The notes under the pieces are model-generated. The model saw only the letters and a list, made by a program, of their open reading frames with translations, did no database searches and had not been told where the DNA came from. From positions 62,001-126,000 of the forward strand of contig KE159599.1 in NCBI GenBank assembly GCA_000403275.2: a DNA stretch of 64,000 nt, read 5' to 3'. Origin of the DNA: Lachnospiraceae bacterium 28-4. Its GTDB lineage: Bacteria; Bacillota; Clostridia; Lachnospirales; Lachnospiraceae. The stretch's first letter is position 1, and every line of letters begins with the position of its first letter. Below are positions 43,268-56,441 of the stretch, one piece after another. A program made the translations under genes and the position numbers.

Positions 43268-45082
43268 CTATCTGTCGTCCAGTTTCAAAACGCTCATAAA
43301 TGCTTTCTGCGGAATCTCCACATTTCCTATCTGGCGCATTCTCTTCTTTCCTTCTTTCTGCTTCTCCAACAGCTTCTTCTTTCGGGTAATGTCGCCGCCA
43401 TAACATTTTGCCAAAACATCCTTACGCATCGCTTTTACCGTTTCCCTGGCGATGATTTTTCCACCCACCGCCGCCTGGATAGGTATCTCGAACAAATGTC
43501 TCGGGATCTCGTCTTTCAACTTCTCGCACATCTTCCGCCCTCTCTCATAAGCGCTGTCCGCATGCACAATAAACGAAAGAGCATCCACTTCCTCCCGGTT
43601 GATCAAAATATCCAGTTTTACCAGCTTCGATTCCTCATATCCTTTCAAATCATAATCAAATGACGCATATCCCCTGGAACGGGATTTCAAGGCATCAAAG
43701 AAATCGTAAATAATTTCATTCAAGGGAAGTTCGTATTTGAGCAGCGCCCTTGTTTCCTCGATATATTCCATGCCAAGGTAACGCCCTCTTCTCTCCTGGC
43801 ACAGCTCCATGATCGGCCCTATAAACTCCGTTGTTACCATAATCTCCGCGCTGACCACCGGTTCTTCCATATAAGCGATCTCCGAAGGATCCGGCAGATT
43901 TGTCGGATTCGTCAGTTCGATCATTTCTCCGTTATTTTTATATACCCGGTAAATAACCCCCGGAGCTGTCGTCACCAAATCCAGATTATATTCCCGCTCA
44001 AGCCTTTCCTGGATAATTTCCAGATGAAGAAGACCAAGAAAACCGCAGCGGAAACCGAACCCGAGAGCCACCGATGTCTCCGGTTCATATTGCAGAGCCG
44101 CATCGTTCAACTGAAGCTTTTCAAGGGCATCCCGCAGATCCGGGTATTTCGCCCCATCCGCCGGATACACACCGCAAAACACCATGGAATTTACTTTTTT
44201 ATAACCGGGCAGCGGTTCCGCACAGGGATTGGCCGCATCCGTCACCGTATCGCCCACCGCCGTATCCTTTACATTTTTAATGGAAGCCGTAATATATCCT
44301 ACCATGCCGGCAGATAGTTCTTCACAGGGAATGAACTGCCCCGGCCCGAAATAGCCCACTTCCACCACTTCCGCCTTCGCTCCCGTGGCCATCATCAGGA
44401 TCTGGGTTCCTTTTTTCACCCTTCCTTCCTTGATACGGCAGAATACAATAACTCCTTTATAGGAATCGTACAGGGAATCGAAAATCAAAGCCTGTAAAGG
44501 GTTGTCCGGGCTGCCCGAAGGAGCCGGTATCTTATTGACCACCGCTTCCAGCACCTCTTCGATGCCGATCCCGTTCTTCGCGGAAATCATAGGCGCATCC
44601 TGCGCTTCCAGGCCAATCACGTCTTCGATTTCATCTTTTACCCACTGGGGCTGGGCGCTTGGCAGGTCGATCTTGTTGATCACCGGAAATACATCCAGAT
44701 CATGATCCAGCGCCAAATATACATTGGCAAGAGTCTGAGCCTCGATCCCCTGGGCCGCATCCACTACCAGGATCGCACCGTCGCAGGCCGCAAGGCTTCT
44801 GCTCACTTCGTAGTTAAAATCCACGTGTCCCGGCGTATCGATCAGATTCAGAATATACTCTTCCCCGTCGTTTGCCTTATAAATGATGCGGACAGTCTGG
44901 GCCTTGATCGTAATGCCCCTCTCCCTTTCCAAATCCATATTATCCAATACCTGTGACTGCATTTCCCTGCTCGTCAAAAGTCCTGTTTTTTCTATAATGC
45001 GGTCCGCCAGCGTGGACTTTCCGTGGTCGATATGCGCTACAATACAAAAATTCCTTATTTTGCTCTGATCTATACCCGACAT
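43268..45082 (-). CDS. lepA: Elongation factor 4 (LepA)
   Basis: 604 residues. The GTPase motifs are [17 protein letters not shown] and NKIDLPSA. The C-terminal LepA-specific domain ends in the expected [15 protein letters not shown]-like stretch. It back-translocates or rescues stalled ribosomes. It lies between spoIIP and hemW, a conserved order. Confidence 0.96.
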   Translation of the reverse strand: MSGIDQSKIRNFCIVAHIDHGKSTLADRIIEKTGLLTSREMQSQVLDNMDLERERGITIKAQTVRIIYKANDGEEYILNLIDTPGHVDFNYEVSRSLAACDGAILVVDAAQGIEAQTLANVYLALDHDLDVFPVINKIDLPSAQPQWVKDEIEDVIGLEAQDAPMISAKNGIGIEEVLEAVVNKIPAPSGSPDNPLQALIFDSLYDSYKGVIVFCRIKEGRVKKGTQILMMATGAKAEVVEVGYFGPGQFIPCEELSAGMVGYITASIKNVKDTAVGDTVTDAANPCAEPLPGYKKVNSMVFCGVYPADGAKYPDLRDALEKLQLNDAALQYEPETSVALGFGFRCGFLGLLHLEIIQERLEREYNLDLVTTAPGVIYRVYKNNGEMIELTNPTNLPDPSEIAYMEEPVVSAEIMVTTEFIGPIMELCQERRGRYLGMEYIEETRALLKYELPLNEIIYDFFDALKSRSRGYASFDYDLKGYEESKLVKLDILINREEVDALSFIVHADSAYERGRKMCEKLKDEIPRHLFEIPIQAAVGGKIIARETVKAMRKDVLAKCYGGDITRKKKLLEKQKEGKKRMRQIGNVEIPQKAFMSVLKLDDR

Positions 45083-45187
45083 TTGTTTCCTCCGTATGTT
45101 CCGCCCTTCCGGTCTCCATGGGCGGTTCCTTTATAATCGGAGTAAGTATATCATATATCTGCGGTTATTGTCTATTGTCTGTTTTGT

Positions 45188-46570
45188 TCACTCCTCCAGC
45201 TCCACTCCCGCAGCCTCCCGGGCCTGGGTACCTGTCTCCCCGTAAAGCACCTTGGCCAGCACATGGGCCAATGGATCGCAGGCATTCATGATCTCCTCTA
45301 CCGTATTGGTCTGCGCGCCCAGTTCGATCAGCATGCATCTTGCCCGCAAATGCATATTATAACGGTATGCCTTCAGATATATCCTTCTGGCAAGCCCCGG
45401 ATAATATTCGTTACAGGCGATCTGGGCCTGGAACGAAAAGGCCAGGTTATCGTCCACATAAGGGTTCTCCAGATAAGCAATATCCCCGTTTTTCCTTGTT
45501 CTGCTCAGGCCGTTGAAAAACATGAACTGGGCTGTCGGCCTCCCTTGCAGGTTCACCGCCAGTTTCCTCCCCTCCGCCACCGCATCCCGGTGCAGGTCGA
45601 TCACTACCTCAATCGAAGGATTTTCGGCAAGTATCCGTTCAATCGCCGGAAGAGAATTGGAATAAGCATAATCCCTCGCCTCCACATCATATTCCCCCTT
45701 ATGATGCAATACGTTGAACCCGTATTCTTCCGTCAGTATCTGGGCCAGCCTGTCACCGGCCCCCACGATCGTCGTAGACGCGTCCCCCGCCACGGAATCT
45801 ACAAAGCCTTCCTGGGAATGGGTGTGGTAAATCAATATCTGGGGAGCCTCCGCCCCTCCCTTTAACGCCATATCCTTTCCAAGAAGATTCTCCAGGTTCA
45901 ACTGTTCATCCGTGATCGAAGTAGTGCTGTCAATGGCATAAAAAGCGGAAACGATATCATCATATTCCCGCAATCCGCTCCAATCATATGTATAACTTTT
46001 ATCCAAAGCCTTCCTGAATTCCTTTTCCTCCTCCGGTTCCTCTTCCTCTTCCGGAACCTCTTCCTCCTTTATGTTCTCGTTATAGGAATTATTTTCCTCT
46101 CTCATAGCCCTTTCCAGATCCCCGTCTATATGAAGCGCATCCTCACCATATTCCAGCGAACCATCCTCCACTCCCTTGCGATCCTCGTCGGTTCCCTCCT
46201 CGCGGATCAACAGATCATAAGTATCCTCGTCTTCTATGCTGATCTGTAATCCCGCCTGTTCTTCGCTGTATCTGTAAAGGGGTGCCTGCCCCAATATCAG
46301 TCCTTCCAACAAATCCGGCAGATTCCCATGTATGCCTGTCTCCTCCTCCATAAAAGCAAAAACAGGCAGATATGTCCTGTTCATCTGCCCCTGAATCCAT
46401 ACGGCCGCTTTTTCCCGTAACCCGTTCTCCTTCCCCTTTTTTTCAAAGGGAAATGCGGAAAACAGGGTGCAGAGAACCGCCATCCCCACCAGGCCCCCTA
46501 TGCAGCCGCTCACTATTTTTTGCTTTATCTTCTTCCTTTTCTCTTTATCTCCCAAATACAACCACGCCAC
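45188..46570 (-). CDS. spoIIP: Stage II sporulation protein P
   Basis: 460 residues. One membrane anchor (about 16-42) is followed by an acidic linker (EEEVPEEEEEPEEE near 185-205) and the SpoIIP amidase/endopeptidase domain. The metal-binding motifs are IYHTHSQEGFVD, VIDLHRD and LIELGAQTN. It digests septal peptidoglycan during engulfment in the sporulating mother cell. It follows gpr. Confidence 0.93.
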   Translation of the reverse strand: MAWLYLGDKEKRKKIKQKIVSGCIGGLVGMAVLCTLFSAFPFEKKGKENGLREKAAVWIQGQMNRTYLPVFAFMEEETGIHGNLPDLLEGLILGQAPLYRYSEEQAGLQISIEDEDTYDLLIREEGTDEDRKGVEDGSLEYGEDALHIDGDLERAMREENNSYNENIKEEEVPEEEEEPEEEKEFRKALDKSYTYDWSGLREYDDIVSAFYAIDSTTSITDEQLNLENLLGKDMALKGGAEAPQILIYHTHSQEGFVDSVAGDASTTIVGAGDRLAQILTEEYGFNVLHHKGEYDVEARDYAYSNSLPAIERILAENPSIEVVIDLHRDAVAEGRKLAVNLQGRPTAQFMFFNGLSRTRKNGDIAYLENPYVDDNLAFSFQAQIACNEYYPGLARRIYLKAYRYNMHLRARCMLIELGAQTNTVEEIMNACDPLAHVLAKVLYGETGTQAREAAGVELEE

Positions 46571-46621
46571 CTCTTTGCCTGTACATAAACTGTACCAGGT
46601 AATTATATGCCGGAAAAGAGG

Positions 46622-47488
46622 TTATAATTCCAATGCCTCGTTGATCGCGTCGCATATGATATGGCTGATCTGCTTCACCTGATAGTCCACATCCTTGCTC
46701 GTCACGTACATATTATTCAATTCCGCCAGATTGGAAGGCGCTTTATCCGCCAGGGCATCGTTGACAATCGTAGCCGCATCCACCACGGTAGGAACGCCGA
46801 TGGCGATCACGGGTGCTCCCAGACTATCCTCCGTCAAAGCATTTCTATGGTTTCCAACCCCGGAGCCGGGATGTATCCCCGTATTGGTAATCTGTATGGT
46901 GCGGTTCAGACGTTTCGTGGATCTGGCCGCCAGGGCGTCTATCACAATCACGATATCCGGTTTTGTCTGCTCTACCACGCCTTTTATGATCTCTGCGCTC
47001 TCCATCCCTGTCTTGGCCATGACGCCCGGCACAATGCTGCTCACCATATGCATGCGGGCCTTGCTGTACGCCGCCTTTCCATACTCCTTTACCACATGGC
47101 GCGTAATAAATAAGTTATCCGCCACATTCGGCCCCAAAGCGTCAGCTGTCACATCCCGGTTCCCAAGCCCAACGATCAATATGGACTGCTCCTTTTCCGC
47201 ATCCGGTATGATATCTTTTAATTGCTTTGCCAGTTCCGAAGATATTTCCTGATGGTAATTTTCTTCCGGCTCCACCATCCCGGGCGCTTCCAGCGTCACA
47301 TACACCCCCATAGGTTTTCCCATGGCTTTTGCGCCGTTTTTTGACTCTATTACTACTTTGGTCACTTTGATCTCACTTTTTTCGTTATAGGTCTCTTCCA
47401 CCCTGACTCCCCGGATGCCGTCTTTCGATTCTTTAATGCCTTCCCGGGCCTCCAGAGCCAGATCCGTCCTTACCTGAAAACAACTCAT
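46622..47488 (-). CDS. gpr: Germination protease GPR
   Basis: 288 residues. RTDLALEA at the N-terminus and VGLGNRDVTADALGPNVADN (A25 peptidase family) identify it. It degrades small acid-soluble spore proteins when spores germinate and is made as a proenzyme in the forespore. It is upstream of spoIIP and divergent from rpsT. Confidence 0.94.
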   Translation of the reverse strand: MSCFQVRTDLALEAREGIKESKDGIRGVRVEETYNEKSEIKVTKVVIESKNGAKAMGKPMGVYVTLEAPGMVEPEENYHQEISSELAKQLKDIIPDAEKEQSILIVGLGNRDVTADALGPNVADNLFITRHVVKEYGKAAYSKARMHMVSSIVPGVMAKTGMESAEIIKGVVEQTKPDIVIVIDALAARSTKRLNRTIQITNTGIHPGSGVGNHRNALTEDSLGAPVIAIGVPTVVDAATIVNDALADKAPSNLAELNNMYVTSKDVDYQVKQISHIICDAINEALEL

Positions 47489-47596
47489 CTGTCCGCTCCC
47501 AAACCTTTTCTTTGTTTAATCTATGCAGGCTAAAAATTGATTGCCCCAAAAAACTTTCAATAGCCATATTTTTTGCAAAAATGAGCAAAATATGTA

Positions 47597-47625
47597 TTGA
47601 CATACCGAAAGTCTTACTCTACAAT
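47597..47625 (+). promoter_or_regulatory. Promoter of rpsT
   Basis: TTGACA (47597-47602), 17-bp spacer, TACAAT (47620-47625), about 95 bp upstream of the start. Confidence 0.8.
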
Positions 47626-47719
47626 ATTATACGTATGTTTGCATTAAAACGTCCGTGTCCGCATTTAATGAAACATTCCCGTAAAACTGACGAATCAATC
47701 ACAATAGGAGGTGTGGGTC

Positions 47720-47983
47720 TTGGCTAACATCAAATCTGCTAAAAAAAGAATTTTAGTAAACAGAACAAAAGCTGCTAGAAATAAGTCGATCAAAACCGGC
47801 GTAAAAACAGCTGTTAAAAAAGTAAGAGTTGCGATCGAAGCGAACGATAAGGCGGCAGCAAGCGCTGCTTTACTGGCCGCTACTTCAACGATCGACAAAG
47901 CGGTTACAAAAGGCGTATTCCATAAGAATACCGCTTCCAGAAAAATATCCCGTCTTGCTCAGGCTGTAAACAAGATGGCTTAA
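47720..47983 (+). CDS. rpsT: Ribosomal protein S20
   Basis: 87 residues. The start is a TTG at 47720 with AGGAGGTG upstream, giving the standard N-terminus MANIKSAKKRI; an upstream GTG at 47711 lies in the ribosome site. The protein is Lys/Ala rich and binds 16S rRNA. It is divergent from gpr, a common Firmicute arrangement, and is closed by a strong terminator. Confidence 0.96.
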   Translation: MANIKSAKKRILVNRTKAARNKSIKTGVKTAVKKVRVAIEANDKAAASAALLAATSTIDKAVTKGVFHKNTASRKISRLAQAVNKMA

Positions 47984-48021
47984 CTTTAAGTCTCAAAACC
48001 GGATTCTAAAATATAAACAAA

Positions 48022-48052
48022 CCCTCCATACCGTCATGTGGAGGGCTTTTTA
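48022..48052 (+). terminator. Terminator of rpsT
   Basis: CCCTCCA / TGGAGGG stem followed by CTTTTTA. Confidence 0.85.
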
Positions 48053-48080
48053 CTGTCTTTTTTATTCTCTTCTCTTACGG

Positions 48081-48944
48081 CTACCTGCTGTGACCGCCGC
48101 CGCCATGATGACCGCCGTGGCTTCTTCCCCCGCCGTGACTGCCTCCCCCGCCTCCGCTGCTTCTCTGGATATGCCTTTTCGTGACGATCTTATTGATAAA
48201 AACATCCTCTCTCCTGTACATTTGCGGACTCCCGTTCACATAAGCAGTAGGAACCACCGTCTTTTTACCCTTTTTATAGCTCCAGTGAACCATGACAAAA
48301 AGAACCATGGACAAAGCCGCTGCCGCTAGCGGAAGCCAATAAGGCAGATAAAAGGTAAATACTCCGCCGCCCGCCATATCATGATAGAATTCGTTAATAT
48401 AAGCCTTATACGCCCGATAAGGATCCCTCTCCACATAGCGGTATACGTTATCCAGCAAATGGTTGATTCTGGCCGCCGTATATTTTTTCTCCGCCCTGCC
48501 AATGGCAGCCAGCCATGTATACACTCTTCCATCCTCTTCCCTATACCAATTATCCACCAGAACAACGCCATCGCCGATGGGGCCGTTATATCCAAAGGCA
48601 TTGGAATCATAAAAATCCTCGGCATAAACGCGGACGAATTCCTCATACGGCACATAAGGTTCCTTTCCTCTCGCATATTCCTTTAACGATTCGTTCAACG
48701 TAACGAGAACAATATCACAGCCCGTCTGTTTTTCCCTCTTCGCGATCAGGCCGGCCAGCTTTTTTTCCTCCTCCGCGGAAAGCACATCGCCATAATCAAA
48801 AACTCTCTGTTGTGTCAGACATTCTTCATTTGTCCGTTCCGGAAATGTCCGTAAGCCATGCAGCAGATTCAATCCTGCATAAATTATGGCAAAGGCTCCC
48901 GTTATTATAAATATCCATCGAAAATAACGAACATATTGTTTCAT
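48081..48944 (-). CDS. TPM-domain membrane protein with Gly/His-rich tail
   Basis: 287 residues. Membrane segment at about 10-30, then a TPM domain (VFDYGDVLSAEEEKKLAGLIAKREKQTGCDIVLVTL, in overlapping parts; PF04536). A second membrane segment lies near 203-222 and the C-terminus is Ser/Gly/His rich (SSGGGGGSHGGGRSHGG). The TPM domain would face outside. Related proteins are implicated in photosystem repair or membrane protein quality control; the role here is unknown. It lies 45 bp after the zinc-ribbon gene. Confidence 0.78.
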   Translation of the reverse strand: MKQYVRYFRWIFIITGAFAIIYAGLNLLHGLRTFPERTNEECLTQQRVFDYGDVLSAEEEKKLAGLIAKREKQTGCDIVLVTLNESLKEYARGKEPYVPYEEFVRVYAEDFYDSNAFGYNGPIGDGVVLVDNWYREEDGRVYTWLAAIGRAEKKYTAARINHLLDNVYRYVERDPYRAYKAYINEFYHDMAGGGVFTFYLPYWLPLAAAALSMVLFVMVHWSYKKGKKTVVPTAYVNGSPQMYRREDVFINKIVTKRHIQRSSGGGGGSHGGGRSHGGHHGGGGHSR

Positions 48945-48989
48945 TCCGCTCCTCCATACCGTCCCCGGTCCCTCTTCCTTTTCCGCCTT

Positions 48990-49973
48990 CTATAAGATCT
49001 CCATAATTCCGATCAGAAAGGACAATGCCATCCATACGGCCGCAAATACCGTCCCGCCATACGCCAGCACCTTCTTTTTCGATACCGGAGTGGAGCCGAT
49101 GATCTTGCCGGTCTGCCCATTCACATAAAAAGGATAGTCCTTTCCCTGATATTTATAAATGTAGCGCCATACAGGGAGAAGCGTATAGCTGACCTCCTTC
49201 CTGTTTAAACGGATATCTTTATGCTCCGGCATAAGGGAAGTATAACCGGTCAGCGTTTCTCTCAGCAATGTATCCGCATCGCTTTCCGCTTTCCTTTTCG
49301 CCCTTTCCTCCAGGATATCCGCACCTTCGTTATAGATTTCGCCATAAAAGCCCGACATATATTCCGCCTGAAATTCTTTCAATACATTATAATCAAACGG
49401 CTCCATCAGATCCATCACATCATCCGGCATCGCTATGGAAGCATCTACGGGTACCTTTCTAAAATCGATCCCCATGTTCCGTCCCACCCGGTAATAAGAT
49501 GTTTCCGTATACTCCGTGTCCCCTCCGGTCCACACTCTGACTTTCGTTCCTTTTCCTGCATAATCCACATCCGCCTTATAATCATACAGCCAAAAAGGAA
49601 CATACATCCCTTTCATTTCTTCCAACGTGGACTCTGCCAAAAAAGTACCAGGCGTAAACACGCGGCTTTTAAACTCCTTCTTCAGAAGTTCTACTGCGTG
49701 TTTCATCCCAATTTGAAAAGGCAGCACCAGATGAGGTTCGTATTCCCCTTCCACCCTTTCGTCCAATATAATATAACTCCCGCAATACTCGCATTTGCAG
49801 GTAGAATTGTACTCTTTGATTTCTAAAGGCGCGCCGCAGTTGACGCACTCCGTCCTCTTTCCGGCACCTTCCGCCTCTCCGCTGTCAATCCCGTCGCAAT
49901 GAGGGCAGTACATCTTCCCCCTCTCCGGGCTGTACACCGTATTCCCCCCGCAGTTCTTACATCGAAACAGCAT
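48990..49973 (-). CDS. Zinc-ribbon membrane protein (TFIIB-type ribbon)
   Basis: 327 residues. Three CxxC-type pairs at the N-terminus (CKNCGG, CPHCDG, then CVNCGAP and CEYCGS) form two zinc ribbons. A central beta-rich domain and one C-terminal membrane helix (about 300-322) follow. It probably pairs with the TPM protein encoded next. Such pairs are common in Clostridia but have no established function. Confidence 0.75.
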   Translation of the reverse strand: MLFRCKNCGGNTVYSPERGKMYCPHCDGIDSGEAEGAGKRTECVNCGAPLEIKEYNSTCKCEYCGSYIILDERVEGEYEPHLVLPFQIGMKHAVELLKKEFKSRVFTPGTFLAESTLEEMKGMYVPFWLYDYKADVDYAGKGTKVRVWTGGDTEYTETSYYRVGRNMGIDFRKVPVDASIAMPDDVMDLMEPFDYNVLKEFQAEYMSGFYGEIYNEGADILEERAKRKAESDADTLLRETLTGYTSLMPEHKDIRLNRKEVSYTLLPVWRYIYKYQGKDYPFYVNGQTGKIIGSTPVSKKKVLAYGGTVFAAVWMALSFLIGIMEIL

Positions 49974-49989
49974 ACTCCTCCCCCTTATC

Positions 49990-51075
49990 TTAGTAAATCG
50001 TCCTGTCTCTCCCCGCTTCTTTTCCCCTGTAAAGCTTCTTATCCACGTCGTTCACGGAATAATCAATGCCCCTTTCAAAGTCAAATTCGCTCAACCCAAA
50101 CGTCATCGTCACCTTTATCATGTGTTCCTTGTAATGTATCTCCATCTTTTTCATCTTCCTGTTCAAGTCATTCAGAACCATCATCGCTTCATCACCATTC
50201 ATATGATGAAATGCGAAAAGGAATTCCTCTCCGCCCCAACGGCTTATTGTTCCTTTATTCTCCAGATTGCTCAGAAAAAAACTGGACAGGCGCTTTAACA
50301 CCACGTCGCCGCACTCATGCCCATATGTATCATTAATCTTTTTAAAAAAATCAATATCTCCTATGGCGATCGACATGCCTTCTATATGCCCGTCTTTATA
50401 TGCCCGTATCTTTTTTTCCAGAAATTCCCTCATACTCCGCCTGTTCAGCAGCCCTGTCAGCGGATCCACGGAGGCCAGCCTGTGAAGCTTTTCGTTATAC
50501 TGGATCAGTTTCTGCTCCATTTCGATAGAGTCCTTGGTAAATACCGATAAAATCCCTGTAATGCCGATAAATACGAATATTGTATTCGTAATTTGGTAAA
50601 TAACGCTTATTTCATTTCCCAATAGATACCTCGGTTCATACTGCCTGGTATATGCATACAGGGAAAGCCGGAATAAACAGGCGATGGCGCTCATCAAAAG
50701 TTTCCATGACAACTTGCGGTAGCTGATGGTAAACCCAAGCACAATGAGGACGAATATAAAATGCTGTATCCCGCAATCCCATCCGAACTGTCTGATAAAA
50801 ATAAAAATCCATATAGTGGTAAATAACACCGAAAAATATACTGCCAGTTTCGTATCGTTCAAATATGTAGTATAAAACGCCAATCCATATACGCAAAAAC
50901 ACATCAACAGCATGATCAGGGGGGTGCTTTCCCCCACTGTCAGAAAAATTCCCAGCAGACACAGGAAATAAACACACATAATAAGCGCATTCAGCCGCAA
51001 TATGACCGATACCTTTTTCGTCTCATTTTCATTTTCCACATCTTTAAATATCATTGCGATGAATCTCTGAATCAT
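49990..51075 (-). CDS. Membrane diguanylate cyclase (GGDEF)
   Basis: 361 residues from the ATG at 51075 (GGAGG seven bases upstream; frame open to 51123). About six membrane helices fill residues 25-190. A GGDEF domain follows with DPLTGLLNRRSM and the active-site GGEEF. An inhibitory RxxD site is not obvious. It should make cyclic di-GMP, possibly the substrate of the HD-GYP protein at 5092-6354. Confidence 0.9.
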   Translation of the reverse strand: MIQRFIAMIFKDVENENETKKVSVILRLNALIMCVYFLCLLGIFLTVGESTPLIMLLMCFCVYGLAFYTTYLNDTKLAVYFSVLFTTIWIFIFIRQFGWDCGIQHFIFVLIVLGFTISYRKLSWKLLMSAIACLFRLSLYAYTRQYEPRYLLGNEISVIYQITNTIFVFIGITGILSVFTKDSIEMEQKLIQYNEKLHRLASVDPLTGLLNRRSMREFLEKKIRAYKDGHIEGMSIAIGDIDFFKKINDTYGHECGDVVLKRLSSFFLSNLENKGTISRWGGEEFLFAFHHMNGDEAMMVLNDLNRKMKKMEIHYKEHMIKVTMTFGLSEFDFERGIDYSVNDVDKKLYRGKEAGRDRTIY

Positions 51076-51217
51076 TTCCTGTCCTCCGAACTTTCCACTC
51101 CCCGATGCCTTATCGATATTCAACGACTATTATAACTCAACTGACAAAGTTTATCAATTTTCTTTTCATATTTATTCAAAATAAAACTTTTTATTGCCGC
51201 GCTCTGGTCCCCATCCG

Positions 51218-51246
51218 AAAAAGCAGCGGTCTCCCAACCGCTGCCC
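51218..51246 (-). terminator. Terminator of the bgl operon
   Basis: GCAGCGGT / ACCGCTGC stem with a 6-base loop and TTTTT on the minus strand, about 45 bp after the GH1 stop. Confidence 0.85.
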
Positions 51247-51292
51247 GGACAAATTTTGTTTCATCCTTTTTGAATGTTTCCTGATATTTTCC

Positions 51293-54676
<3,384 letters not shown>

Positions 54677-54698
54677 TTAAAATAAATATTTTTATGAA

Positions 54699-54725
54699 GG
54701 TTTGGCCAACTGAATGTCACCATCC
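54699..54725 (-). promoter_or_regulatory. Second RAT-like antiterminator site, between licT and the PTS gene
   Basis: The minus strand reads GGATGGTGACATTCAG and then TTGGCCAAACC, close to the site at 55688-55714. No strong terminator overlaps it, so it may be a remnant or act differently. Confidence 0.6.
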
Positions 54726-54743
54726 TGGCATACATGAGAATTG

Positions 54744-55589
54744 TTACCGCCTGACCTTATTCACTACCCGTTCAATATGAATGGTCAGATAAAGCTGCTC
54801 CTCTTTGGAAAGCAAATAATTGTATTTCGATTCGATAAACTTTGTGATCTTTTCCACGCAGTTGTACGCTTTCGGATATTTTTCCCTGATAACTCCCCAC
54901 AAATCCTCCATCTCATCCTCTTCATAAATCCTGCGTTCCACCAGCCGCTGCGCAAAAAATTTCAAATGCGTAATAAAACGGAAGTAATACACATCCTCTT
55001 CATCAAAATCTATTTTAAAGAAATATTTTACGATATTAACCACTTCCTGTATAATCCGGGTAATTTCATACATATTATGCATACTCTCCTGATCCATCTG
55101 CCCGTTTGCCAGATGAAGGGCGATAAAACCGGCCTCATCTTCCGGAAGCCGTACCTTGCACTTTTCCTGGATCAAATCGAGCGCCCAGAGCCCCACCCGG
55201 AATTCTTCCTTATAAAATCTGCGGATATCCCATAAAAGAACATTTTTTACCGTCACGCCCTCCAGAAAACGGACGATAGAAGTATGTACGTGGTCGATCA
55301 GGGAAATATAAAGCGTATCATTTAATTTCTTGTCAAGACGCCTCTTTGCCTCCGCAATAATCTCCTCTCCCACCGCTATATGTTCTATCGGAATATCCTG
55401 TATCATCGTCTGGAATTTATTATTAGCATCCGCCGTAGAAAGGCAGAAAGTCTTATCCACCGTATCTTCCCCGATCTCCTCCCCCGCCTTTTTATGGAAG
55501 CAGATCCCTCTTCCCATAACGATTTTTTCCTGCCCGTTTTCGTCCATGATCACGGCCACATTATTATTCAGAATCTTATATATCCTCAT
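54744..55589 (-). CDS. licT: BglG/LicT-family transcription antiterminator
   Basis: 281 residues. The RNA-binding CAT domain fills residues 1-60 (KILNNNVAVI, GRGICFHKK). PRD1 (about 70-170) holds IDHVHTSIVRF and FIALHLAN, and PRD2 (about 180-281) holds FITHLKFFAQR and YLTIHIERV, so all four regulatory histidines are present. When unphosphorylated by the permease it binds RAT RNA and lets transcription pass the leader terminator. It is the first gene of the bgl operon. Confidence 0.93.
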   Translation of the reverse strand: MRIYKILNNNVAVIMDENGQEKIVMGRGICFHKKAGEEIGEDTVDKTFCLSTADANNKFQTMIQDIPIEHIAVGEEIIAEAKRRLDKKLNDTLYISLIDHVHTSIVRFLEGVTVKNVLLWDIRRFYKEEFRVGLWALDLIQEKCKVRLPEDEAGFIALHLANGQMDQESMHNMYEITRIIQEVVNIVKYFFKIDFDEEDVYYFRFITHLKFFAQRLVERRIYEEDEMEDLWGVIREKYPKAYNCVEKITKFIESKYNYLLSKEEQLYLTIHIERVVNKVRR

Positions 55590-55624
55590 AACACTACCCT
55601 GCCACAGCCTTTCTTTTTTGCATT

Positions 55625-55714
55625 AAAAAACCTATATGCACAAATATATCCTGAATCATCCGAGTCAAGAAATATTTTCACATATAGGTTTGGCTTGCTT
55701 AACAATCACCATCC
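55625..55714 (-). promoter_or_regulatory. LicT-responsive leader: RAT and overlapping terminator
   Basis: RAT at 55714-55688 (minus strand, ends AAGCCAAACC). Its last bases form the 5' arm of a terminator, AACCTATATG (55690-55681), that pairs with CATATAGGTT (55638-55629) before a T-run. This is the known LicT layout. Confidence 0.85.
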
Positions 55715-55727
55715 TGAAGATATAAAA

Positions 55728-55756
55728 ATAGTAACATCATTCAGAACATAAGTCAA
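55728..55756 (-). promoter_or_regulatory. Promoter of the bgl operon
   Basis: Minus strand TTGACT (55756-55751), 17-bp spacer, TACTAT (55733-55728), directly before the RAT leader. Confidence 0.8.
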
Positions 55757-55826
55757 TGATATTTTCTACGTTATTTTATCTAAAAAGCCCCTGGCAATAT
55801 TAGATATTTTGCATAAATCCTGTCGT

Positions 55827-56390
55827 TTAACACTCCTCCAACAGCATCCGAAGCAGCATGATATGATACTCTTCGTCCTTGACGATCCTTTCCAGCACCG
55901 CATTGACACAATCGTCTTTTATCATTTTCATATGCATTTCATACTGGCGGATCGCTTCCTTTTCCGATTCTATGCCCGCCAGAAGCATCTTCTTCATCTG
56001 TTCCGGTAAGACCAGATATTCCGGAGTCCACATGACCGGCCTCCCATTGCGGCCCTTTGCGGTAAAATCCACCGTGCCGCCGAGCAAAACAATCAGTTCG
56101 CCCAGTTTCTGCAAGTGCATCATCTCCGCCATGGCGATTCCAAGAATCGTCTTCGCGATCGAACAGTTTTCACCGGATATTCTGTTTTCATTATTAATAT
56201 ACTGCGCGATCGCCGAGAGTTCCGACACCGCCCCGCAATAATCCGCGCGGAGAAGATCCGCATATCCCTGGTTTTCTCCTCTGACCTGAACCGGCGGATA
56301 TGGGAGGTCTGCCATCACCGGCCTTATTCCTGCAAAATTGCATGTATTGATAAACGGGTTCCTTTTTTCTTCCAAACGAATAATCTCCAA
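55827..56390 (-). CDS. Ferritin-like di-iron protein
   Basis: 187 residues forming a four-helix bundle. Candidate metal ligands are in GAVSELSAIAQY, AMAEMMHLQKLGEL, ESEKEAIRQYE and KDEEYHIMLL, the ferritin/bacterioferritin-like pattern of two E-x-x-H type sites. A role in iron storage, peroxide defence or spore coat (CotJC-like) is possible; none is proven. It appears monocistronic. Confidence 0.75.
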   Translation of the reverse strand: MEIIRLEEKRNPFINTCNFAGIRPVMADLPYPPVQVRGENQGYADLLRADYCGAVSELSAIAQYINNENRISGENCSIAKTILGIAMAEMMHLQKLGELIVLLGGTVDFTAKGRNGRPVMWTPEYLVLPEQMKKMLLAGIESEKEAIRQYEMHMKMIKDDCVNAVLERIVKDEEYHIMLLRMLLEEC

Positions 56391-56441
56391 TATACTATTT
56401 TATAAGATAATATATTGGAGATTGCAAAAAGTGTACCTTTT

